From Stomoxys calcitrans (Eukaryota > Arthropoda > Insecta > Diptera > Muscidae): a DNA stretch of 64,000 nucleotides. The notes under the pieces were generated by a model that saw only the letters and a program-made list of their open reading frames with translations, had not been told where the DNA came from and did no database searches. The stretch covers positions 124,001 through 188,000 of the forward strand of contig NC_081556.1 in assembly GCF_963082655.1 (NCBI RefSeq), read 5' to 3'. Both the position numbers and the translations under genes were made by a program. This document shows positions 23,336 to 34,600 of this stretch, piece by piece; the stretch's first letter is position 1; the number at the start of each line of letters is the position of its first letter.

Positions 23336-24944
23336 TAGAAATGTTTTTTTTTTTAATTGTATCCCAAAACAAGGTTTCCTTTTTCCTTCATGCAGAGAAG
23401 TTTCTGATTCTGAGTCATAGGCAGACATCATGCTAACCTATTCGCCACAATGCACTGCTGGCTTATTTGTATACGAAGGTACTACAAAAACATTTCTAAT
23501 GAAGCCATCGACACCAATGTTAAAAGAAAATTGTCTACAAAATGGAATAGTAGTATTTTTTTTTTGCTAAAACAGCAAACGTTTTGTGCTATTTCAGGAG
23601 ATAAAAAATAGAAAATAGATTGAAATTTTACTATATTATTAAAAAATATGTATATTGCAACTCATCTTTTAATGAAAGGGGGAAGTAGCGTGCATTTTGT
23701 CCAATTTTCTAATTGCTAAATTTTTAACGATCTTAAAAATCAGCAGACAAAAAAAAACTATTAAAATCATATTTATACTTATAAGCAAAAAATTTATGCT
23801 TGAAATTGGCAAACATCTTATTAATATATACTAAATGCTTCAATTGTTTTTTCAAAATTCATAACTTATGCATAATTTCACTCAAAAGTTGAAAATTGTT
23901 TATTTAATATCAGCAGACAGTGTTTGCTATAGAAGCATCGCATGCTCCACCTTCTATTGGCTTGGTTTTTCCACAATTAATTCCATTTCTACTGTGAATT
24001 TTGTTTGGATTTCTTTTGTGCTTATAACATATTCTCCTCGCTTATCGTCTGGGATCTTATTTGGCATTTTCTAAAGTAATAGTCGATGAGAAATATGTAG
24101 AAAGTCGTATATTGGAATGTACAACAATTAAAAAATTCAGCGCGTAAGTAAGAAAGTACTTTATAATACTTCATACGAATCGGGTCTTTTGGATTTTTTT
24201 TTAAATCATTTATCTCCCAGCTTTTGAAATATAAAATTTTTAGGAACGTGTGCCTAAGAGCACAAAAAACATTTTCATCGAACATAACTTGTAAACAATA
24301 TACTCTCACTGGTATTTTGGGTATGATTTTAAGATGTTCTTCCACGTGGAAAGTTATTTAAAGTCTACTTCATTTAGTAATAAGTATGCTGAGAAAAGTT
24401 TTAAAGTGTTTTTGTTCCAAATTCATTTTGTACAAAGTGTGTGCATGAGCATCAGTTATTTTTCATATCGCCCTTTTTATTATTTTTTTTTTTTCAAGAA
24501 ATTAAAAATTATTTGATGGTCATTGATAATATGCCAAACTAAATTCGTTAAACGGGTCTAATGCATTCGTTGGTTGTTCCAAATTTCATAACAACAAAAC
24601 TGAACTCAAAATGCAACTTTGGCCTTGCAGTAGGCTAAAATAGTAAGACTGCTTTAATTGAACACATTCACGGACAAAACGATGAATGCATGGAGCCCAA
24701 TGAATAGCGAAAGACAAACCACACATGTCCATTTGTGTGTGTGTGTGTTTATGCAAGCTCTTAGGTGCAAGAAGCAGTTTGGTTTATACTTGGGTCATTA
24801 GCAAAGCCAAGGTGGTTGGTTGGTAGTTTTTGGCAAAGTTTTTGTGAGTGTTCTCAAGAGCGTCAAAGAGTCTAAGAGAATAATAGAATAACAACTTCCC
24901 CCACAAACAGTGTTGCCACTAAAAAGGTCATTTCCCTACCAAAT
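23336..24944. other. AT-rich DNA, nothing recognised
   Basis: No gene or element recognised. A (TG)n run lies at about 24735-24750. Confidence 0.4.
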
Positions 24945-25055
24945 TAGAAGTAAAAATTCTGCTAGGCCGGTTCTAATATACCTACTCCAACCATGGATCG
25001 CATTTGTTAATTTCTTTGGAAGTTTCTGTTTGTAAGCAGAAATAAAAAATGGGTA
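24945..25055. mobile_element. Terminal fragment of the 153-bp-unit repeat family
   Basis: AAGTAAAAATTCTGCTAGGC and CTACTCCAACCATGGATCGC, continuing ATTTGT, match the left terminus of the copy at 1465 with several substitutions. Confidence 0.55.
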
Positions 25056-25387
25056 ATATCCAGATATTTATAAGGATTATTTTTAAATATTTGCCTAAGC
25101 ATCTCCTCTTGCAGATTCCATTAAAGTTCTCCAGTTGGATCTATAGTATTTGTTTTTTATTATAGCTATAATAAAATAAAATCAGATAAGCTATTTTTTT
25201 ACGAAGGTTTTAATTTAGGTAGGTTTGATGTCATGAATGTCCGTGTTCGTGTTTTTTACTTAAAACTCCGTTCAGCTGAAAAATAACTTAACTTGAAAGC
25301 CCTTAAAGCCCCCTAGTACTTTGGCCACAAAATTGGTGATGCATCAGAAAACGACTCTGCCAAAGTCCAAACAATCCTATATTTTTT

Positions 25388-25665
25388 CCAGTCAATATGC
25401 CATTAACTGAAATTTGGACAAATAAAATCTAATTCTTTACATTATTTTTCTCCCAAAGAGGAGGAAAAGTTGAGCTACAGCGGTCAAAAAAAGTATTCAT
25501 CATTCAATGTTTTTTTTTTAATAAGTCTACAAAAGACAATTGGAATAAAAACATATTAAACTAATGATGCAGTCAATATGCCATTAACTGAAATTTGGAC
25601 AAATAAAATCGAATTCTTTACATTATTTTTCTCCCAAAGAGGAGGAAAAGTTGAGCTATGTATAT
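25388..25665. repeat. Direct duplication of about 90 bp, 181 bp apart
   Basis: GTCAATATGCCATTAACTGA starts at 25391 and again at 25572; both copies continue to GAGGAGGAAAAGTTGAGCTA with one substitution (TCTAATTC/TCGAATTC). Confidence 0.85.
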
Positions 25666-25828
25666 GACCATGAGAATAAATATCGTTGGTATGGACGTTC
25701 TTTTTTTATTACAGAAAAGCAATTCCCAGACTTACAAGCGGGTCAGACGCAGATCACCATTAATAGACGTTTCTGGTTTGGCTAGGGCAAACATCAGTAC
25801 TAACCTGTGAACCGGCCTTTTGGCCTAG

Positions 25829-26327
25829 ACTGTGGATGAAAGACTTAAACGAAAAAATGTATCTGTGTCCACATTAGCCATTCAAAGAAAGGCTTAAAGT
25901 TTCTTCGATGACCTTAACTCTGAAAAGTCATCCCTACTTTGTTTACAATAATAATAGTCGTCGTCGTTTTGACGAAGGACGACTGTCAAGGTTAAGGAAA
26001 CCAGCCTCTCAAGAGGCGCTAGGAGCAGATGGTTTAGAAGGCACAACTTCACAACATACAGATAACAGCGGGTAATGGACTGTGGATGAAAGACTTAAAC
26101 GAAAAAATGTATCTGTGTCCACATTAGCCATTCAAAGAAAGGCTTAAAGTTTCTTCGATGACCTTAACTCTGAAAAGTCATCCCTACTTTGTTTACAATA
26201 ATAATAGTCGTCGTCGTTTTGACGAAGGACGACTGTCAAGGTTAAGGAAACCAGCCTCTCAAGAGGCGCTAGGAGCAGATGGTTTAGAAGGCACAACTTC
26301 ACAACATACAGATAACAGCGGGTAATG
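25829..26327. repeat. Near-perfect tandem duplication, 250-bp unit
   Basis: TGTGGATGAAAGACTTAAAC begins at 25831 and 26081; the units remain identical to GATAACAGCGGGTAATG at 26077 and 26327. Within the unit, GCGCTAGGAGCAGATGG reads in frame as ALGADG, vaguely like the KAxGADG block of RTE-type reverse transcriptases, but this is weak. A recent duplication or an assembly artefact are both possible. Confidence 0.9.
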
Positions 26328-26427
26328 CGGCCCGAGATTTTCAGCTAAAGGCTTTGTATGTAAGACTAAAAAATCTAAAGCAATGAAAAATAGTTGCAAA
26401 GAAAATCTTCATTTTATTTGGACTTAC

Positions 26428-26640
26428 ATGTATCATACAGTTCAACTCAACCAGTGAAGTAAGTGTTTTAGCGTATGAGCTATTAGAATTTCGATTTACA
26501 TTCGATTTTTTGACTGATTTTAAACAATCATGCGCCATATTGATTATTTCTCGAATAAAAGATTTAGCCTTCGGTTCTTCTTCTCCCATGGACAATAAAG
26601 CAAGTATGTAAGTACGGGTTAACTCGGGCAAATATTGCAA
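26428..26640 (-). CDS. Possible coding exon of an unrecognised gene (minus strand)
   Basis: An open minus-strand frame begins after a TGA at 26643-26641 and reads QYLPELTRTYILALLSMGEE, then KAKSFIREIINMAHDCLKSV, to VELNCMIH. It is followed exactly by the strong donor CAT|GTAAGT at 26427. Amphipathic helical texture and a consensus donor suggest a real exon. I found no good acceptor on the 5' side except weak AGs, and I do not recognise the protein. It could be an exon of a gene whose other exons lie outside or in AT-rich DNA, or an exon remnant. Confidence 0.35.
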
Positions 26641-27325
26641 TCAAATGAAAGGTATTTGGTAGTAGAGTACGAATCTGATATTAATGCTCAAATTGTTAAG
26701 ATAATAATAATATTAATACCTCAACAATAATAATATCAAATTTGTTCTGTACTGTCAAAGGTCTTTTATTTAAGCCCCTTACTGTACTTCACATGTTTGT
26801 TTGAAGAATGGTCGGCCCCTCGGCACTTGTCCCCAAAATTGGAATATCAGATTCGTATTCTACTCCCAAAGACCTTTTACAGTTTTTGGGATATGTATGG
26901 CCTCAAATTTTTATTATACTTATCTGTTAAATAACTTTCATTTAAGACCAATATTGTATCGATTGTTCTACATGGTTTATGGGAAGTAGAGCAGCCCCAG
27001 ACACTTAATTCCGAATGAGAATACCAAATTCTACTCTTCTCTTTAATCGAGTACCTTTCATATGGGTGCCATATGATATTTGCACGTCCGTTTAGTGGTT
27101 TCTTGGGATGTTTGATACCAAGTTAATCGTTGGGAAGCAACCACAATTTCGCTTGAATTGGTGCACCCATTTCCGAGATCTGCCGTTATTGAAAATGAGA
27201 CTGTGGGGAAGCATCTGCCCTGCTCACTAAGGATATGAGAAATTTAAGAAATTTGAGTCACCAGAGCCCAACCGTATTTGAGTCTACTCGGAAACAAATA
27301 ACAACACTTTGAATTTATATGTTAA

Positions 27326-27522
27326 GGCTGGTATTATATTCGTTTTCGCAATATTTTTCGCGCATTATTTTTTTGAGAAAATAGATTTTCAAGCAAAAAA
27401 ACTTGTTGATTTCGTTCAGTAGGATTTTCCCTCACTACCTATGGTAACATTTTAATAAAAATGTTATTGTATCATTGGCATTTTCGTTCGTAATGTTTCA
27501 AAAAACGAACATAGTATCAGCC
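27326..27522. mobile_element. MITE-like element, copy 1 (about 197 bp)
   Basis: The ends are GGCTGGTATTATATTCGTTT and, inverted, GGCTGATACTATGTTCGTTT: about 20 bp of imperfect inverted termini. No coding capacity. A second copy lies at 28907-29118, on the other side of Punch exon 1. Confidence 0.65.
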
Positions 27523-27930
27523 ATTGGATACACTTGTATAAACAATTTTTGAAATGGAATTGAAATAAATTAACGATTGTTTGTGCATACAACAGAATCC
27601 TCAAAATCAAAATCCATCCGACTACATTTGGAAGGAAAGGCGCAAAGCGGCAACACTGTCCACAATCAGGTGGTTATATGCTCCCTTAAATTTTCCTCAA
27701 CTTGAAGTAAAGTTTTTTGAGAGATTCTGAGAGTCAACAAATCTGCACAAAACACATTTCGGAGCATATGCATATGAAATAACGGTTACAAACTTTAAGA
27801 AGAGACACTGTAGACGAAGCTTTAAAGCTTTTAATCTGTTGTTTCACTAGCAGCCCCCGAGAAAAAAGAACTGAACAACGCATAAAATTCTAAAACCAAT
27901 TTGATTTGTTGTACCTAGTCGTGCTTAAAC

Positions 27931-27966
27931 GTCAGTAGTGAACTACCATTCGTTGAGGAAAGACGC
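27931..27966 (+). promoter_or_regulatory. Pu: Inr-DPE core promoter, probable Punch start site
   Basis: TCAGTAG at 27932-27938 fits the fly initiator, with A+1 at 27934. AGACGC at 27961-27966 fits the downstream promoter element (RGWYV) and lies exactly at +28, the required spacing. No TATA box is seen. This would give a 5' UTR of 397 nt with one short upstream ORF (ATG at 28126, 7 codons). Confidence 0.55.
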
Positions 27967-28330
27967 GGAGACGGAAATTAAAAATTTGTGTGTTGAGTTG
28001 AGTGTAGGCAACGAATCATTGCCGAACGAGTCATTGATTACCATCTTAAACAAATTCGGCTTGAATCGTTTTCGTCTTATCTGTGTTGCTCCCCTACCGT
28101 TCTATTCATTCAGTTATTGAAGTGTTGAATGCAAATATTTATTAGCAAATAAAAGCGCCCGTCGTCACTCACTTTTAACGTAGTACATTCAACCAACAGA
28201 TTACAGTATATTTTATTTGCCAATCATTAGTTGGCCTTTTGTATTCCTTTTAACACACACATACTCACACTCGCAGTAACACACTGAGAGGCACGCACGC
28301 ACACACACACATTCGTAGTCTCGTAGAAAC

Positions 28331-28694
28331 ATGAGCTTTACTCGGCAGTTATCTGAAATGTCGGCTAGTGAATTAAACGAAGCCATTGATGACTCCAATT
28401 TCCCCCAGGCGCACATCCTATCACGTGGACGTAACAATAGCGTTTGCTCAACAGGTTCGGCATCGGGTAATGCTTTCTTAATGGATCGTAATTTCTTATC
28501 GCAAACGGATGACTTGGCTAACAGTGGAAACGTTGTTGGTGGCGTGGACGGTGCCAATGACACCTTCAACTCACCAAGTGTCCTAAGTAAAACTATAACG
28601 AATCGTCCAAAACTTCTTATCAAGACTAACGGTACGATTCCCGAGAACGAATCTATCCAAACTCCAATGACACCAAGGACATCAACAACCCCAG
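28331..28694 (+). CDS. Pu: Punch exon 1 (N-terminal tail)
   Basis: Residues 1-121 plus one base. Donor CCCCAG|GTATTA. Ends with [12 protein letters not shown], a potential proline-directed phosphorylation cluster. An open frame continues into the intron for 23 codons to a TAA but is not conserved. Confidence 0.95.
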
Positions 28695-31600
28695 GTATTA
28701 ACTTTATATTGAAAAAAACTTTACCCTTTGCAATATATCACCCCGTCCCAATAACCACAAAATAAACATTTGCATAATAGGCTTGTTCCGATATGCAATT
28801 TGCAAATGGTTAGGATGAAAGTAATCAATAGAAATAATTATTAAAACTACTGGTCACAAAAATTGAACAATGGGACCGCAAAAATACTTCAGCATTTTTG
28901 TTTTAAGGCTGGTTCCATGTTCGCTTTTCGCGATATTTTTCACGATTACTTTTTTTTTGTTGATAATTGAGTTTGAAGCAAAAAAACTGACTCATACATT
29001 CAGTAAGGCATTACCTCACTACTTATGACAAATTTGTATGATGTTATCCTGCAGATTTGTATACTGGTTCAAAAAAGTAACCGTGGACAATGGTGAATCA
29101 CGGGCATAGTATCGGTCTTTAATCGGAACTAAGGGGCCATATTGGTGGTGTTAGTTGCCCAATGATTGGCCAAATGTGGAAATGCAGACGTCAACTCTGA
29201 TACAGGCCGTGTTGAAAGAATTGACAGTAGCCTCTTATTCGCCGTTTTCACCCTAGGGGATACGATATCAAGGTATTAAAGGTTAGTTCACGCGAACACC
29301 TGTTTACAGCCGACAGATTTGACGACATTAAGATGCCGGATCTTTGTTTTCATTCTGTTTGTTGTTGTTATCTCCTTTCTTGCTTATTTTCTACTCATGT
29401 ACCCACACTTTCTGTGTTGGCAAAAACGTCGCGTCGTCAAGACGCCTTAAAAGAAGGATGCATGACCATGCTAAATCGTTGAAGACATAAAGCCGTCAGC
29501 CCATACAAATCATTGCTGACATTTTCATATAATAGTTGTCGCGAAAATCATGCATGACATTTTATGCGACATTGTGAACGAATATGACAATTCAAGGAAC
29601 AGATCTTTAAGATGTCCTTTAGAGAACGTCCTTTTTTCGAAGAACAAAAAAAAATAAAAATTTTTAATTAAAAAAATATAATTGTGCTGACATGTTCGTG
29701 GACACGGTTAGTGAATTCGTCTACAATCAAATTTTAAAAGAGACTTTCTTAAAGACACGTCAGCAGATATGACATATCGGTGACCAAATTCCATCCCCAA
29801 TCATAAGTACTGTCAAAAATGAAAAAAATACTATAATACTATGATCTTCCGATTATAACGTATAAGTTGTCATATAAACGAGAGTACTAAGGAGGCCACC
29901 GTGGCGCAGAGATTGTCATGTTCGCCCATGACGCCGAACGCTGCGGCGTGAACATCAGAAAATTTTTCAGCGGTGGTTATACACTTACTAATGCATTTGT
30001 GAGGTATCCTGCCGTGTTACAACTTCTCTGTCAAGTGGTGTCGCTATGCGACACGCCATTTAGACTCGGCACTTTAATCGGATTGCACTCATTGGTATGA
30101 GAAAAGATGCCCTGTTTCTTAATGGATTGTTAATGGAAAATATATAAAAAATATACAAAAAAAAAGTTTTCTGCAAAATCAATATAGCACCGATATCCTT
30201 TGGAAAGGCACAAATCGGAACAACGGTCTATATGAAGGATATATCAGTACTAGGACTTGTACTCAACACACATTAGTGAGATAAAAACCAAATATAACAA
30301 TAATTTGTTGTTTTTGGTTGACCTTTTTGTTTTATACTCGTATTACACTTTTATGGTTAATTTGACTCGAGCTCTTGAAACAATAATTAAAAACCGATGT
30401 TCAAGTTTTGAAAATTTGTTGTTATGAAAACTCTAATATTTGTAACTTGGGCCAAATCATCCATAAAAGTACAGGGATTTCCAATTAAAGGTGATGTTTG
30501 GTTTCGTTGCTTGTGTGGCATGAAGCGCCATCTTATTAAAAGTAGGAGTTGTCCAGATCAATACCACTCGATTCCGACCAAAAAAGCATCAATCATCTCT
30601 CGATAGCGCAATCCATTCACCGTAACTGTTGATCCAAATTCATCTTTGAAAAATGAAGGTTCAATGAACTCGCCGGACCATAAACCGCAGTCACAAGTTG
30701 AGGATGAAGAGGCTTCTCAACATTAACTTTTGGTTTTTCCGAGACACAGATGTGATAATTTTTTGCTGACGTAGTCACCGAGATGGAAATAGGCCTCATC
30801 AGTCAAGGAGTTTTTTAAGATTTCGATGCAAACTGCGACTGCAAGTTTATCACCATTTTTTAGGGAATTTCAATGCGTTGTCATTCCATTTTAATACCCA
30901 ACATCACTACTGTGGTCGGAGGCGCAGAGATAAGCATGTCCGCCTATGACGCTGAGCGCATGGGTTGGAATCCTGTCAAGAACATCGACATTGGTGGGGT
31001 ACCATTGATATGGCAGCGGCACGCCGTTAAAACTCAGCTATTGAAAAGGAGCTCCCTTATCATGGAGCTTAAACTTGAATAGGACAGCACTCATTGATAT
31101 GTAAGAATTATGCCGCAGTTCCTCAATGGAATGTTAATGTTCAATTTGCAATTTTGCATCACTATTGTGGTACAGGGTATTATAACTAAGTACATTTGTT
31201 ATAATACCCAGAGGGAGGAGAGGAATAAGTATATCGATCAACTCAGAATCACTTTACATGTTCGTCCGACTGTGGTTATTTATCAACCGATTGTCACGAA
31301 AAGTGGAACATATTATTCTCTTATGACTGTTGACATTTTTGTTAAATTTTATCAAAATCGGATCAGATTTATATTCAGCTTCCACACACATAAACATCGC
31401 CCTATTTGCACATGTAGAGCCGTAGCTATTACAATTTTTAACACGTTTGCCTGAAATTTGATACGGATTGTTTTATAACTCCTTTGACAACCTCCACCGA
31501 ATTCTTTCATATTCGGTTCAGAATTTTCAATTTCACTTGTGGGGTCTTATACAGTCTGCAACACCCGACTTTGCCTTTCCTTACATGCCAATAATGGCGT

Positions 31601-34600
31601 AGTTTCTACTTGTCAAAAAAGCTTCAAAAGTGACAGCATTTTACCATTAAAAAAGCGTAGGTTAGGTTAGAATGGCAGTCTATTTTCCAAACAAACTCAT
31701 TTCGATACCCGCCAGGTCTCTGCACGATCCCCGCACTGGTATTTCGAGCACGCTACCAACTCGACTACCGGGGCGACCAGCAAAAAGCGTAACAAAAATT
31801 GAAAATAGGGTAAATTTTTTTATAAATAAAATAATAAGCTAACACCAACTTCGATTTTTGGAAAATTTTAAAAATCGTATTTATTGTAACGGAAAATAAT
31901 TGCCATAAGAGATTATTGTAGCATTTGAATTATTTTTGAAACAAGTCAAAAAGTCAAGAAAATCACAACCAGTTTACTAATAGACGCACCATAGTGGAGC
32001 ACCACCATCGAATGAGTATTGCTTCCACCGCCCGGCTGTTTTTTAGATTAACTCATCATAACGCCCTGACCGAACATCAACAAAAATGTTATCCATCTAT
32101 AAAATTCCGCACGAAGAAAGCCGTTTAGAACCACGTTGTTCAGACTCGAATCATTGAGCTTAAACTTTAATCGGATTGCACTCAGTGATATGAAAAAGTA
32201 TCGCCTATTTCCTAATGGAATATTTGTGGGAAGTTAATAAAAATTATATTTAAGGGGGAAACAAAACTAGTATTATGCTCACTATTAGAAGAAGAGACAA
32301 CAACATCATGATTTAAATAACAAATTTGAACTTTAAAATGTGCAAAAAAGGTAAAAGGCTCTAATTAGAAATGCCCTAAGGAGTGCAAAAAGAGGTGGCC
32401 CTCAGTTGGCATCCATAATTATAATTATGTGGGTCCTGACATTAAGCTTGTCTTAAAATATTGTTAGACGCCAGAGTCTATTTGAATGAATACAATTACA
32501 ATACGCGGACAAACATATTTTGTCTTTTTTTCGGGTCTTGACATTCCCTTGATAACATCGTTTGTTTTGGTTTGATAAGAATTTAATTTTTTTTCTTTCA
32601 TTTCCAGGTCACGAAAATTGTACATTTCATCATGATTTGGAATTGGATCATAAGCCGCCGACTAGAGAAGCATTGTTGCCAGATATGGCCAGATCATATC
32701 GTCTGCTGCTTGGTGGGCTAGGGGAGAACCCAGATCGGCAGGGTTTGATAAAAACGCCCGAAAGGGCTGCCAAAGCTATGCTGTTCTTCACCAAAGGATA
32801 CGATCAAAGCCTGGAAGGTAAGCATTATTTTGTTTTTCGGCTTTTTTTTGTGGACTCAGAAGAAATGTTTCCGCACACTGAATGTTGGACAAATTGATTA
32901 GGTTCAATTGAAGGTTTTATTCTTCCCAAAAGTTTCGCATTTATTTGCGAACAACAAAAAACTACGGTTCTTAAAACGGGGGAAATAATTTTTTGTTATA
33001 TACAGTACAAATATATTTCCTGTTAAACCAGATTTTATAATTTCTTAAAAACTAATTCATTCCACCGTCAATGAAATTTTCCCGAAACTGAAAGGAGGAA
33101 ATATTCTCTTTGGTGGTTCCCTCAATATAAAGCCATATGTATGTATGTATGTATATATACTATTTGCGGTGTGCACACCAGGTAATGCCCAACAGGTGGG
33201 TTTTTCTGCATGCTAAGTGTTTTAAGATGATTCACTTGCACACAGCGCAAGGGTATTTCCACAACTCGTCAAATCTCCCGTATGCCAAAACTTGTGTTGT
33301 TCTTCTAAAACAGCCAGAGAGAGCTACTCCATTTCAGTTTGAAAGCATCCGTTGTTGGTTGGCTTCGGCTACGAAAAGGTTATGCTAAATAAAAAAAATA
33401 ATTATTGATGACAATTTTTTTGGTTCATTGGTATGGTGGGGCGGCCGTTTCTTGTTTTTATTAAGCCTTAGGTTCGATTTGACATTTATTGATTACCATT
33501 TTAAATGTAAATTTGGCACCAACAAGAGCAGCTGTTGTGTTGTTTGTGTTTTTTTTAATTTACATTAGTCTGCTAATTAGCCCACGTATTTCGTCTCTTT
33601 CAAAGAAAGCATCGCCGTTAGACCATGTGTGGACTTGGATGCCTGACTTGGTTTAATCAAGTTTAAGAAGCTTACATTTATCACGTTTTGAAAAGTAATG
33701 TCACCGTAATGAATCGTAAAATGTTTCCAAGTTTTTGCAATTCTGAACCTTATTATAGTTAGTTGTCTTACAAGCTTTCGTATTTCTTTGTATACCCACC
33801 ACCGAACGATGGGGGTATATTCATTTTGTCATTCCGTTTGCAACACATCAAAATATCCATGTCCGACCCTATAAAGTATATATATTCTTGATCGTCTTAA
33901 AAGTCAAAGATGATCTAGCCTTGCCTTCCGTCCGTCCGTCCGTTTGTCTGTTGAAATCGCGCTACAGTCTTTTGAAATGGAGATATTGAGCTGAAACTTT
34001 GCACAGATTCTTTTTTTTTATTGTCCATAAGCAGGTTGAGTTCAAAGATGGGCCATATGGGACTATATCTTGTTATGGCACCCATATAGGCCGATCCGCT
34101 GATTTAAGGTCTTGGGCCCATAGAAGGCGCATTAATTGTCCAATTTTGCCAAAATTTGGGACATTGGGTTGCGTTAGGCCATTCGACATCCTTCTTCAAT
34201 TTGACTCAGATCGATTGAGATTTGGATATAGCTGCCGTATAGACCGATCTCTCGATTTAAAGTCTTAGGCCCATAAAAGGCGCATTTATTATCCGATTTC
34301 GCCGAAATTTGGGACAGTGAGTTGTGTTGGGCCCCTCGACATCCTTCTTCAATTTGGCCCAGATCGGTCCAGATTTGGATATAACTGCCATATATAGACC
34401 GATCTCTCGTTTTAAAGTCTTGGCCACCCTAAAAGGCACACATTTGACACAGTGACTTATGTTAGGCTTTTCGACATCCGTGTCGTATATGGTTCAAATC
34501 GGTCAATATTTGATTAAAGCTACCAAAAAAAAACAATATTTTGTTCTACAAAATTGAACAATGGCTTGTACTTATTAGACCACTCAATGTCCGTGCCGAA

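Larger units (their letters stand above)
28695..32607. other. Punch intron 1 (3.9 kb), transposon-rich
   Basis: Contains a MITE copy (28907), SINE copies (29891, 30906, 31650, 32150), a mariner-like transposase fragment (30425) and a dispersed repeat (31160). The stretches between, about 29.1-29.9 and 31.8-32.1 kb, show nothing recognisable. Confidence 0.7.
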
